The translations under genes and the position numbers were made by a program. Below the pieces are notes generated by a model. That model did not search any database and was not told the origin of the DNA. It was given only the letters and a program-made list of their open reading frames with translations. Shown here piece after piece: positions 49,884 to 57,506 of a stretch of DNA of 64,000 nt (position 1 is its first letter; each line of letters starts with the position of its first letter). Location of the stretch: positions 62,001 to 126,000 of the forward strand of contig JBNLAN010000022.1 in assembly GCA_050302175.1 (NCBI GenBank). Direction: 5' to 3'. The stretch comes from JBNLAN01 sp050302175 (lineage in GTDB: Bacteria > Pseudomonadota > Zetaproteobacteria > Mariprofundales > Mariprofundaceae).

Positions 49884-50594
49884 ATGCGCGATAACCGCCG
49901 CAGCGATGAGCTGCGCCCTGTCAATATCGACACCACCTTTAATATCCATGCCGAGGGCACGGCGCTGATTAGCTTCGGTAACACCCGCGTGCTCTGCACC
50001 GCCTCAGTGGAAGAGAAGGTGCCGCCCTTCAAGCGCGGCGACGGCACTGGCTGGGTCACCGCCGAATATGGAATGCTGCCGCGTGCCACCCATACCCGTG
50101 GTGGTCGTGAAGCGGCCCGAGGCAAGCAAGGCGGCCGCACCGTGGAAATCCAGCGCCTGATCGGCCGCTCCCTGCGTGCCGTAGTGGACTTGCAGAAGCT
50201 TGGCGAGCGCACCATCAGTCTGGACTGCGATGTATTGCAGGCAGATGGTGGCACCCGCACAGCAGCCATTACCGGCGCATGGGTGGCACTGCGCATCGCT
50301 GTGAACAAACTGCTAAAGGCAGGCATTCTCGCCGAAGATCCAATCCTCGGGCAGGTCGCTGCTATAAGCTGTGGATTCGTGGAAGGCACCGCCCTGCTCG
50401 ACCTGCAATACAGCGAAGATTCAAAAGCGCAGATGGATGCCAACTTCATCATAACCGCCGATGGCGGCATCGTAGAGGTACAGGCTACTGCTGAAGACAG
50501 ACCAGTGGCATGGGACAATGTCGTTACCTTAAAGGAGCTGGCCGAAAAGGGCATTGGCGATCTCGTGAAGCTGCAGCTGCAAGCCACTGCCTGA
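49884..50594 (+). CDS. rph: Ribonuclease PH
   Basis: A 236-residue phosphorolytic 3'-5' exoribonuclease that trims tRNA precursors. MRDNRRSDELRPVNID, GNTRVLCTASVEEKVPPF, AEYGMLPRATHTR and ISCGFVEGTALLDLQYSEDS are family hallmarks, with the phosphate-binding arginines present. Its last base is shared with the rdgB start (TGATG); rph-rdgB is a common pair. Confidence 0.97.
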   Translation: MRDNRRSDELRPVNIDTTFNIHAEGTALISFGNTRVLCTASVEEKVPPFKRGDGTGWVTAEYGMLPRATHTRGGREAARGKQGGRTVEIQRLIGRSLRAVVDLQKLGERTISLDCDVLQADGGTRTAAITGAWVALRIAVNKLLKAGILAEDPILGQVAAISCGFVEGTALLDLQYSEDSKAQMDANFIITADGGIVEVQATAEDRPVAWDNVVTLKELAEKGIGDLVKLQLQATA

Positions 50595-51181
50595 TGCGCA
50601 TCTGCATCGCCAGCAACAACGCCAAGAAGCGCAAAGAGATCGAAGCCATCCTCAACTCTCTTGAGATCGAAATCGTGCCTGCTGCCGACACCCGCTTTAC
50701 TGATGTACTCGAGGATGGCGACAGCTTTGCTGCCAATGCGCAAAAAAAAGCCGAAGCCTTTGCTCAGCTGAACCACCTGCCTGCACTGGCCGATGATTCG
50801 GGCCTCTGCGTGGATGCGCTCAATGGCGCCCCCGGCATCTACTCCAGCCGCTATGCGGGGGAATCCGCAAATGACGCCGAAAACAACGCAAAGCTGCTAC
50901 ATGAGTTGAAGGATCAGCACGACCGAAGCGCCCACTTTGCCTGCGCCATCCACCTCGCCTTTCCCGATGCTTCCGCCCCCATCACCGCAGAAGGGCAAGT
51001 GAACGGCCAGATTCTCGAAACGCCGGACGGTGATAAGGGGTTCGGCTACGACCCGATCTTCTTCTGTCCCGAGCTCGGCAAAAGCTTTGCCAATGCCACT
51101 GCTGCCGAAAAGGCATCCGTATCGCATCGCGGCCGTGCACTTTCCGAATTCAAACAGAAATTACAGGCCTATCTTGGCTGA
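50594..51181 (+). CDS. rdgB: XTP/dITP diphosphatase (non-canonical purine NTPase)
   Basis: A 195-residue enzyme that hydrolyses XTP, ITP and dITP. IASNNAKKRKEI binds the triphosphate, ALADDSGLCVDALNGAPGIYS contains the catalytic aspartates, and GFGYDPIFF and SHRGRAL complete the substrate pocket. The ATG at 50594 shares a base with the rph stop. The following uracil-DNA glycosylase gene begins before this gene ends, so three nucleic-acid quality-control genes are coupled. Confidence 0.96.
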   Translation: MRICIASNNAKKRKEIEAILNSLEIEIVPAADTRFTDVLEDGDSFAANAQKKAEAFAQLNHLPALADDSGLCVDALNGAPGIYSSRYAGESANDAENNAKLLHELKDQHDRSAHFACAIHLAFPDASAPITAEGQVNGQILETPDGDKGFGYDPIFFCPELGKSFANATAAEKASVSHRGRALSEFKQKLQAYLG

Positions 51182-51809
51182 TCCGACTTTCAATGCTAAC
51201 TGCCGCGACTGCCCCCGGCTGGCCACATTTCTGGACGAAGTGAAGGCCGAACACCCCGATTATTTCTGCGCCCCGGTACCCGCCTTCGGTGATCAAAGTC
51301 CCCATCTGCTGATCGTAGGGCTTGCCCCAGGCAAGCATGGCGCCAACCGTTCAGGCCGCCCTTTCACCGGCGATTATGCCGGAATTCTTCTGTATCAAAC
51401 TTTGTTCGATCTCGGATTCGCTTCCGCACCGACCTCGATCTCTGTCGATGACGGGCTAATGCTAAAGGGGGTGCGTATCAGTAACGCCGTGAAATGCTTA
51501 CCGCCACAAAACAAACCGGAGACCTCCGAAATCAGGCAGTGCAATCACTATCTTGCTGCGGAGATCGCGGAGCTTCCTGACAATTGCAACCTGCTGGCGC
51601 TGGGCAGCATTGCACATCAGGCGGTATTGCGGGCCTATGAGTTAAAAGTCGGCGCATACAAATTCGGACACGGAGCCGAACATGCGTTGCCCGACGGGCG
51701 CAAACTGTTCGACAGCTATCACTGCTCGCGCTACAACACGCAGACCAAACGTCTGACCGGGGAAATGTTTACTGCCGTACTTCGCCGCGCAAGCGGGAGC
51801 AGCGACTAG
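51174..51809 (+). CDS. Family 5 uracil-DNA glycosylase (UDGb type)
   Basis: A 211-residue Fe-S glycosylase that removes uracil and other deaminated bases. GLAPGKHGANRSGRPFTGD is the family 5 motif, which lacks the polar catalytic residue of family 4. Four cysteines for a [4Fe-4S] cluster are visible: CRDC at the N-terminus, and KCLPPQNKP with QC later. The start is a TTG at 51174 inside the end of rdgB, with AGG seven bases upstream; the longer frame upstream lies within rdgB. The stop overlaps, tail to tail, that of the transglycosylase gene. Confidence 0.9.
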   Translation: MADPTFNANCRDCPRLATFLDEVKAEHPDYFCAPVPAFGDQSPHLLIVGLAPGKHGANRSGRPFTGDYAGILLYQTLFDLGFASAPTSISVDDGLMLKGVRISNAVKCLPPQNKPETSEIRQCNHYLAAEIAELPDNCNLLALGSIAHQAVLRAYELKVGAYKFGHGAEHALPDGRKLFDSYHCSRYNTQTKRLTGEMFTAVLRRASGSSD

Positions 51810-52504
51810 GTCTCTTCCAGCCGGGTCGCTTTGAAGCGCTTCATCATGAGATAAATTTTGTTGGGATACTTGTGTACACCAAGTGATCCGTTATAAGCCG
51901 CCAGCGCCTGATGCAGCTTGCCGTAGCGATCAATGTAATAGCGCAGAATGGCGCAGCCATAACGCAGGTTGGTCTCGATTTCGAACAAATTATCTTTCGA
52001 TGAGCCCAGTTCATTTTTCCAGAACGGCATCACCTGCATCAAACCGCGCGCGCCGACATTACTCACGGCATAGTGATCGAAACGCGACTCCACCGCGATC
52101 ACGGCAAGCACCAGTTCGGGTGAAAGCTTAAAGCGCTTGCTGTAGACATAAACGCCATTGGCAATATTGGTAGCCTCGGACTCGTCCGGCACCCATTTCT
52201 GAATGAGGTGCACAATATCCTGCACCCAGACCACCTGCTCGAAATCCTTCTCTTCCGGCGCCTTTCCAGCCTTGAGCATCTCGCGCAAGTGCTCCTTCTC
52301 TTCCGGCTTGATATCAAGCGGGCCAACACTCTGCTCCACCGCTTTTTTCACTGCGGTTTCCTGAAAATACTGTTTGTCTTCGGAGGTGCTCTGCAGCCAA
52401 AACGGCAAGCTCACCAGAAAACCGGCGATCATCACCCCGGTCAGCAAGGCCTTGGGCGATATTCCATTCAGCCGCCGTATCAGATCTGCAGTATTCAGCG
52501 ACAT
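51806..52504 (-). CDS. Membrane-anchored lytic transglycosylase (SLT domain)
   Basis: A 232-residue protein with one N-terminal transmembrane helix (about 20-38) and a C-terminal SLT domain. The catalytic glutamate is in IAVESRFDHYAVS and the GLMQVMP motif follows. It cleaves the glycan strand of peptidoglycan, making 1,6-anhydro-MurNAc, which connects to the recycling enzymes Mpl and AmgK in this window. It starts three bases after the proS stop, so it is the second gene of a proS operon. Confidence 0.92.
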   Translation of the reverse strand: MSLNTADLIRRLNGISPKALLTGVMIAGFLVSLPFWLQSTSEDKQYFQETAVKKAVEQSVGPLDIKPEEKEHLREMLKAGKAPEEKDFEQVVWVQDIVHLIQKWVPDESEATNIANGVYVYSKRFKLSPELVLAVIAVESRFDHYAVSNVGARGLMQVMPFWKNELGSSKDNLFEIETNLRYGCAILRYYIDRYGKLHQALAAYNGSLGVHKYPNKIYLMMKRFKATRLEET

Positions 52505-52507
52505 GCG

Positions 52508-54214
52508 CTATACCTCAAAGCCCAGCAGCTGCCGGACCTGATCCACAACAGCATCGGGCGCTGCAGCAGCCTCACCACCCGCACGGGTCTTGATCTCCAC
52601 TTCGCCGCGCTCAAGGCTGCGATCACCGACCACCACCCGCACCGGCATCCCCATCAATTCGGCATCGCTGAATTTCACGCCAGGACGCTCCTTACGATCA
52701 TCCCAGACCACTTCGATGCCTGCCTCACTGAACTGCTGGTAAAGTTCGGCCGCAGCCTTTTCAACAGCTTCGCTCTGACCAAGCGAAATCAGCGCCACAT
52801 GAAAGGGAGCGAGCTGCACGGGCCAGCAGATGCCCCGTTCATCGTGACACTGCTCCACCACCGCTGCCATCAGGCGCGATACGCCAATGCCATAGCAGCC
52901 CATTTCCGCCACCGCGCGCTGTCCTGCCTCGGAATGAAAACAGACATTCATCGGCTCAGAATAGCGGGTACCGAGTTCGAATACATGCCCGACCTCAATA
53001 CCGCGCGACAACCCAATCTTACCACCGCACTGGCAGCACGCATCGTCAGTCTGCACGCTGCGCACATCGGCATATACCGCCTCCGGCACATCTCGGGAAA
53101 AGTCGAACCCGGTCACATGCTGCCCGGCCACATTGGCTCCGGCCACCAGCCCCGCGGCCCCCTTCAGACTCTCATCGACAATCACTTTCGCCTTTAAACC
53201 CTGCGGCCCGACAAAGCCTGCCACTCCGCCAACGTTTTGAATCTCTGCATCCTCAGCCAACACCACTTCGGCAGCTCCCAGCACACGGGTCAGTTTCACT
53301 TCCTGCATCTGATCATCACCGTGGATGCATACTGCAACCACCTCACCATCATCCGCACCGCCACTCACACGATACATCAGAGTTTTGACCAGCATGGAGG
53401 GCGCAACTTTCAAAAATGCCGCTACATCCTCAACCGCCTTCACATCTGGCGTATCCACTTTTGCAAGCGCCGCCGCCTTGCCGGACACTGGCTTCCGCTT
53501 ACTCACTGCCTTTTCAACATTGGCGGCATAGTCACACCCACCACAATGCGCAATCAGGTCTTCGCCGGAATCAGCCAGCACGTGAAATTCGTGCGAATAA
53601 TCGCCGCCGATTGATCCGGTATCAGCCTCCACAGCACGAAACTTCAAACCCAGGCGCGTGAAAATGCGCATATAGGTATCAAACATATTGCGATATTCGC
53701 GGTGCAGATCCTCCACATCATGATGGAAGGAGTAAGCATCCTTCATGATGAACTCTCGGCCACGCATCAGTCCGAAGCGCGGGCGCACCTCATCGCGAAA
53801 CTTGCCCTGAATCTGATAAAGATTCATCGGCAACTGGCGGTAGGAGCGAAGCTCGCGTGCCACCAGATCGCAAATCACCTCTTCGTGGGTCGGCCCCAGA
53901 CACGACTCATGATCGTGGCGATCCACAAAACGCAAAAGCTCCCGGCCATATTTTTCCCAGCGCCCGGACTGCTGCCAGAGCTCGGAGGGCTGCACCATCG
54001 GCAGCAGCAGCTCCTGCGCCCCGGCACGATTCATCTCCTCGCGAATAATCGCCTCGATCTTGCGCAATACGCGCAAACCCAAAGGAAGATAATCATAAAC
54101 ACCGGCAGTGACACGGCGGACAAAACCCGCGCGCAGCAACAGCTTGTGCGAGATCACCTCGGCATCCGCCGGATCGTCTCGCAGGGTGGGGGCGAAAAAC
54201 TGACTCTGTTTCAT
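52508..54214 (-). CDS. proS: Prolyl-tRNA synthetase
   Basis: A 568-residue class II synthetase of the bacterial type, with the editing (INS) domain between motifs 2 and 3 (about 220-400). MKQSQFFAPTLRDDPADAE is the standard N-terminus, GPTHEEVICDLVARELRSYRQ the motif 2 region, and ECYGIGVSRLMAA-like CYGIGVSRL the motif 3. The ATG at 54214 fits the family; the frame extends to 54256 without support. The window also encodes a tRNA-Pro. Confidence 0.96.
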   Translation of the reverse strand: MKQSQFFAPTLRDDPADAEVISHKLLLRAGFVRRVTAGVYDYLPLGLRVLRKIEAIIREEMNRAGAQELLLPMVQPSELWQQSGRWEKYGRELLRFVDRHDHESCLGPTHEEVICDLVARELRSYRQLPMNLYQIQGKFRDEVRPRFGLMRGREFIMKDAYSFHHDVEDLHREYRNMFDTYMRIFTRLGLKFRAVEADTGSIGGDYSHEFHVLADSGEDLIAHCGGCDYAANVEKAVSKRKPVSGKAAALAKVDTPDVKAVEDVAAFLKVAPSMLVKTLMYRVSGGADDGEVVAVCIHGDDQMQEVKLTRVLGAAEVVLAEDAEIQNVGGVAGFVGPQGLKAKVIVDESLKGAAGLVAGANVAGQHVTGFDFSRDVPEAVYADVRSVQTDDACCQCGGKIGLSRGIEVGHVFELGTRYSEPMNVCFHSEAGQRAVAEMGCYGIGVSRLMAAVVEQCHDERGICWPVQLAPFHVALISLGQSEAVEKAAAELYQQFSEAGIEVVWDDRKERPGVKFSDAELMGMPVRVVVGDRSLERGEVEIKTRAGGEAAAAPDAVVDQVRQLLGFEV

Positions 54215-54265
54215 GGCGGCGAAATATACAGGGCTTAGGCCCGAGGTGGTAGGCATTCCTCGCTA

Positions 54266-54294
54266 TTGAAAACGCCCAATTCGATGTATATCAT
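54266..54294 (+). promoter_or_regulatory. Sigma-70 promoter of the cold-shock gene
   Basis: TTGAAA (54266-54271), 17-base spacer, TATCAT (54289-54294), about 30 bases before the start codon at 54325. The very short 5' leader differs from the long cold-regulated leader of E. coli cspA. Confidence 0.7.
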
Positions 54295-54324
54295 GCGGCC
54301 TGTGTGCATACAGGAGGTATTCCC

Positions 54325-54543
54325 ATGACTGATCGTGTGAGGGGAACTGTAGCCTGGTTTGATAACCGTAAGGGTTACGGTTTTATTCAGCAAGAAACAG
54401 GCGGCGACGATATTTTTGTGCATTACCGTGAGATTCGCGGAGAAGGCTTCAAAACCTTGAAAGACGGCCAGGCCGTCGAGTTCGGAATTATCGATAGCGA
54501 TAAAGGCCTTCAGGCTCAGGACGTCGCGGCTGTTGCCGAATAA
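54325..54543 (+). CDS. Cold-shock domain protein
   Basis: A 72-residue single cold-shock domain that binds single-stranded RNA and DNA. RNP1 is KGYGFI and RNP2 is DIFVHY. The ATG at 54325 has a full AGGAGGT upstream, giving strong expected translation. The usual KWFN start is replaced by AWFDNRKG. Followed by an intrinsic terminator. Confidence 0.95.
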   Translation: MTDRVRGTVAWFDNRKGYGFIQQETGGDDIFVHYREIRGEGFKTLKDGQAVEFGIIDSDKGLQAQDVAAVAE

Positions 54544-54601
54544 ATCAATCAACGCCTACCGCAATCCTGCGGTTCTTTTGTTCCAAAAACTCTCTTCCAG
54601 A

Positions 54602-54635
54602 AAAGCCACCGCTTGGGCGGGTGGTGGCTTTATTT
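54602..54635 (+). terminator. Intrinsic terminator after the cold-shock gene
   Basis: AAAGCCACC (54602-54610) pairs with GGTGGCTTT (54623-54631), 12-base loop, then TATTT. Lies 59 bases after the stop. Confidence 0.8.
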
Positions 54636-54661
54636 GTAACTTATATATTTCGAAGTACTAT
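54634..54661 (+). promoter_or_regulatory. Candidate promoter of the AT-rich lipoprotein gene
   Basis: TTGTAA (54634-54639), 16-base spacer, TACTAT (54656-54661), 28 bases before the ATG at 54689, directly behind the cold-shock terminator. Confidence 0.5.
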
Positions 54662-54688
54662 GTGGAATAGATATTTGAGGGATCAAAC

Positions 54689-55300
54689 ATGAAACCATAT
54701 CACTTTTTTGCAGCAGTATTACTCGGCCTGTATTTAGTCGGATGTTCAGCCATGGGAGTCATTGAAACAAGCGACCCTATGAAAAAACTTGCCCAGGCCA
54801 ACGCATTGGTTGTCAGGTATAATAGACCCTTACCTGCAGAGAAGCTCATTAGAGAAGCAATAGAAATTTGTACAAACACAAATGACAAATCTTGCTTGGG
54901 AGCGGCTAACATGAGCTACAGCTTCTTTCTCCGATCCGAAGCGGTCACAATGTGGTACGGCAAGTGTCGTGAAAATTGTTTTCGCGATAAATCAGTCACC
55001 ATTGAGAATCGATATGTCAAAGCAATTGAGTATAACAAGTTAGGTATATCGAACTATGAACAAGTTAAGAAGTATGACATGCTTTCAAATGCATATTTGA
55101 ATCTTGGTGTGCTCTATGAGTACCTGAAAAACAAAAAAGAAGCGTGTGCCTCATACGCAAAAGCCCTAGAAAACCTTGCAAAAAACATTAAGGAAAATCC
55201 CGATGCCAATGTGTCATTTGACCCGGGCCCTGGCATTTCCAGCTTCGAAGATGAAGTTGCATTCTTTCAAAAAAGAGCAGGCTGCATTAAGGGTAAATAA
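54689..55300 (+). CDS. Lipoprotein with TPR-like repeats, AT-rich gene
   Basis: A 203-residue lipoprotein: signal peptide and lipobox (YLVGC, Cys near residue 19), then helical TPR-like segments (NALVVRYNRPLPAEKLIREA, SNAYLNLGVLYEYLKNKKEA, CASYAKALENLAKNIKENP). Base and codon use differ plainly from both neighbours: AAA, AAT, ATT and GAA dominate, and the gene stands out as AT-rich. It has its own promoter and a GAGGG ribosome-binding site. These signs suggest recent acquisition. It ends one base before mpl ends on the other strand. No named family recognised. Confidence 0.75.
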   Translation: MKPYHFFAAVLLGLYLVGCSAMGVIETSDPMKKLAQANALVVRYNRPLPAEKLIREAIEICTNTNDKSCLGAANMSYSFFLRSEAVTMWYGKCRENCFRDKSVTIENRYVKAIEYNKLGISNYEQVKKYDMLSNAYLNLGVLYEYLKNKKEACASYAKALENLAKNIKENPDANVSFDPGPGISSFEDEVAFFQKRAGCIKGK

Positions 55301-56698
55301 CTACCTGGCGAGATGTGCCAACAGCTTGTGATGAATTCCATCGAAACCACCGTTCGATAGCACCAGCACCGCATCACCTGACTTCGCTTCGCGACCGATG
55401 AGATCGACAATGCTCGCAACATCCGGAAGCACATCGGCATGCGAACCAATTGCACCGCACACGGCATTTGCATCCAGCACCTCTCCGGGATTGAGGTTGC
55501 GCTCCGACGGCGGCACGAACAGCACGCGATCGGCACCGGCAAAGCACTTGGGCAGTGCATCCTGATGAATGCGGGTGCGCATCGTATTCGAGCGTGGTTC
55601 AACCACCACCCATAACCTGCCATCCTGCATGCGCGACTTCATCGCCTGCACCACGCCGCGAATAGCGGTGGGATGATGCGCAAAATCATCATAAACATGC
55701 ACGCCTCCCGCTTCGCCGACCAACGTCATGCGCCGCCGAATACCGGCAAAACTGTCGAAGGCATTTCCGATCACTTCTGCTGCGATGCCAAATCCCACCG
55801 CAACCGCTGCCACCGCACAGGCATTAGACACCTGATGCCGCCCGATCATTCCCCACTCGGCTTCGAGGAACACTTCGCCTGCATGCCATAGCCGGAACCT
55901 GGAACCATCTTCCTGCAACGTTTCCCACTGCCACTCGGCACTACTCGTTTCACGCTTTTCGGAGAAATAGGCAACCGGCGTCCAGCAACCGCGCGCCAGC
56001 ACATCCTTCAAATTCGAATCGTCGCTATTGCAAACAATGCGCCCCGAGCCCGGAACTGTGCGGATCAAATGGTGAAACTGCATTTTGATCGCCTCAAGAT
56101 TCGGAAAGATATCGGCGTGATCATACTCAAGATTATTCAAAATCAGGGTGCGGGCCTGGTAGTGCAAAAACTTGCTGCGTTTATCAAAAAAAGCGGTGTC
56201 GTACTCATCGCCCTCCAGCACGAACGCCTCACCCTCCCCCAGGCGTGCGCCGCCGCCGAAATTCTCCGGCACGCCGCCAATCATGAAGCCCGGGTGCTTT
56301 CCGGCCACCTCCAGCACATGCGCCATCAGTGATGCCGTAGAGGTTTTCCCATGTGTGCCGGCCACCACCACGGAGTGCCGGCCCAGCAAAATCTGCCGAC
56401 CCAGAAACTCGGGCGCAGACATATAAGGAATCTGCTGATCCAGCACCGCTTCAACTTCAGTATTACCACGGCTCATAGCATTACCGATCACCACCAGATC
56501 GGGGCGAGGATCGAGGTGTGCAACATCGTAGCCCTCAAATGCAGCGATACCCTCTCCTGCAAGAAAATCCGACATTGGTGGATAAACCCCCTGATCGGAA
56601 CCACTGATATCAAACCCCATATCGCGGGCGAGCTTTGCCACCGCGGCCATCGCTGTGCCGCAGATTCCGAGAATATGAATATGTTGTTTTTCTGCCAT
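55301..56698 (-). CDS. mpl: UDP-MurNAc:L-Ala-gamma-D-Glu-meso-DAP ligase
   Basis: A 465-residue Mur-ligase-family enzyme that attaches recycled tripeptide to UDP-MurNAc. HILGICGTAMAAVAKLARD is the N-terminal Rossmann motif, VVAGTHGKTSTASLMAHVLE the ATP-binding loop, and DDFAHHPTAI and EPRSNTMRTR the C-terminal domain signatures. GTAM in place of MurC's GIGMSG separates Mpl from MurC. The ATG at 56698 has GGGAG six bases upstream. It links with AmgK and the SLT transglycosylase of this window in wall recycling. Confidence 0.95.
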   Translation of the reverse strand: MAEKQHIHILGICGTAMAAVAKLARDMGFDISGSDQGVYPPMSDFLAGEGIAAFEGYDVAHLDPRPDLVVIGNAMSRGNTEVEAVLDQQIPYMSAPEFLGRQILLGRHSVVVAGTHGKTSTASLMAHVLEVAGKHPGFMIGGVPENFGGGARLGEGEAFVLEGDEYDTAFFDKRSKFLHYQARTLILNNLEYDHADIFPNLEAIKMQFHHLIRTVPGSGRIVCNSDDSNLKDVLARGCWTPVAYFSEKRETSSAEWQWETLQEDGSRFRLWHAGEVFLEAEWGMIGRHQVSNACAVAAVAVGFGIAAEVIGNAFDSFAGIRRRMTLVGEAGGVHVYDDFAHHPTAIRGVVQAMKSRMQDGRLWVVVEPRSNTMRTRIHQDALPKCFAGADRVLFVPPSERNLNPGEVLDANAVCGAIGSHADVLPDVASIVDLIGREAKSGDAVLVLSNGGFDGIHHKLLAHLAR

Positions 56699-56769
56699 CC
56701 AGGCTCCCTTACTATGCGGAAAACCCCGCATAGATACACAAAGCGCCAATATAACGGCATAGTGCGTCC

Positions 56770-57450
56770 ATGAATATCAGGCACTTGCCATGCGTAGAGA
56801 TCGAAACCGGGCCAAACCCCGATGCCGCCGTGATCTGGCTGCACGGACTCGGTGCTGACGGTCACGATTTCGAGCCCATCATCCCCGACCTGGGACTACC
56901 GGACAACATGGCGGTGCGCTTTGTCTTCCCACATGCGCCATCTATCCCGGTATCCATCAACGGCGGCTACATCATGCCCGCATGGTACGATATCAAACAC
57001 ACGGATATCGGCTACAAACAAGACACTGCCGGCATCAAAAAATCGGCCCGCGAAATCCAGCTCCTGATCGACCGCGAGGAGATGCATGGCATCAAACCCT
57101 CACGCATCATCCTTGCCGGCTTCTCTCAAGGTGGCGCCATGGCGCTCTACTGTGGCATACGCCAAAGTGATGCGCTGGCCGGCATTCTCGGACTCTCATG
57201 TTACCTGCTTTCGCCAAAGAGCACGGAAAAGGAGCTGACCCAGGTGACAAAATCAACTCCGATTATGATGGCACACGGAATCAATGACGACGTAGTGCCC
57301 TATGCTCTGGGCGATAACAGCCGCCGAACACTGGACGAACTGGGCTACCAGGTGAACTGGCATACTTACCCAATGCCGCACGCCGTATGTATTGAAGAGA
57401 TTCACTTGATCGGCAAATGGATCGCCCGTTGCTTCGGCTACCACTCCTAA
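56770..57450 (+). CDS. Carboxylesterase/lysophospholipase-type alpha/beta hydrolase
   Basis: A 226-residue hydrolase of the PF02230 type. IWLHGLGADGHDF is the oxyanion loop, LAGFSQGGAMAL holds the nucleophilic serine, HGINDDVVPY the aspartate, and PMPHAVCIEEI the histidine. Family members cleave short acyl esters or lysophospholipids. Monocistronic, divergent from mpl. Confidence 0.93.
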   Translation: MNIRHLPCVEIETGPNPDAAVIWLHGLGADGHDFEPIIPDLGLPDNMAVRFVFPHAPSIPVSINGGYIMPAWYDIKHTDIGYKQDTAGIKKSAREIQLLIDREEMHGIKPSRIILAGFSQGGAMALYCGIRQSDALAGILGLSCYLLSPKSTEKELTQVTKSTPIMMAHGINDDVVPYALGDNSRRTLDELGYQVNWHTYPMPHAVCIEEIHLIGKWIARCFGYHS

Positions 57451-57506
57451 ATGCCTGTTCTCAGTATCCCGGTTGACTTCGGGACTATATGATCTAGAAA
57501 TCACCT

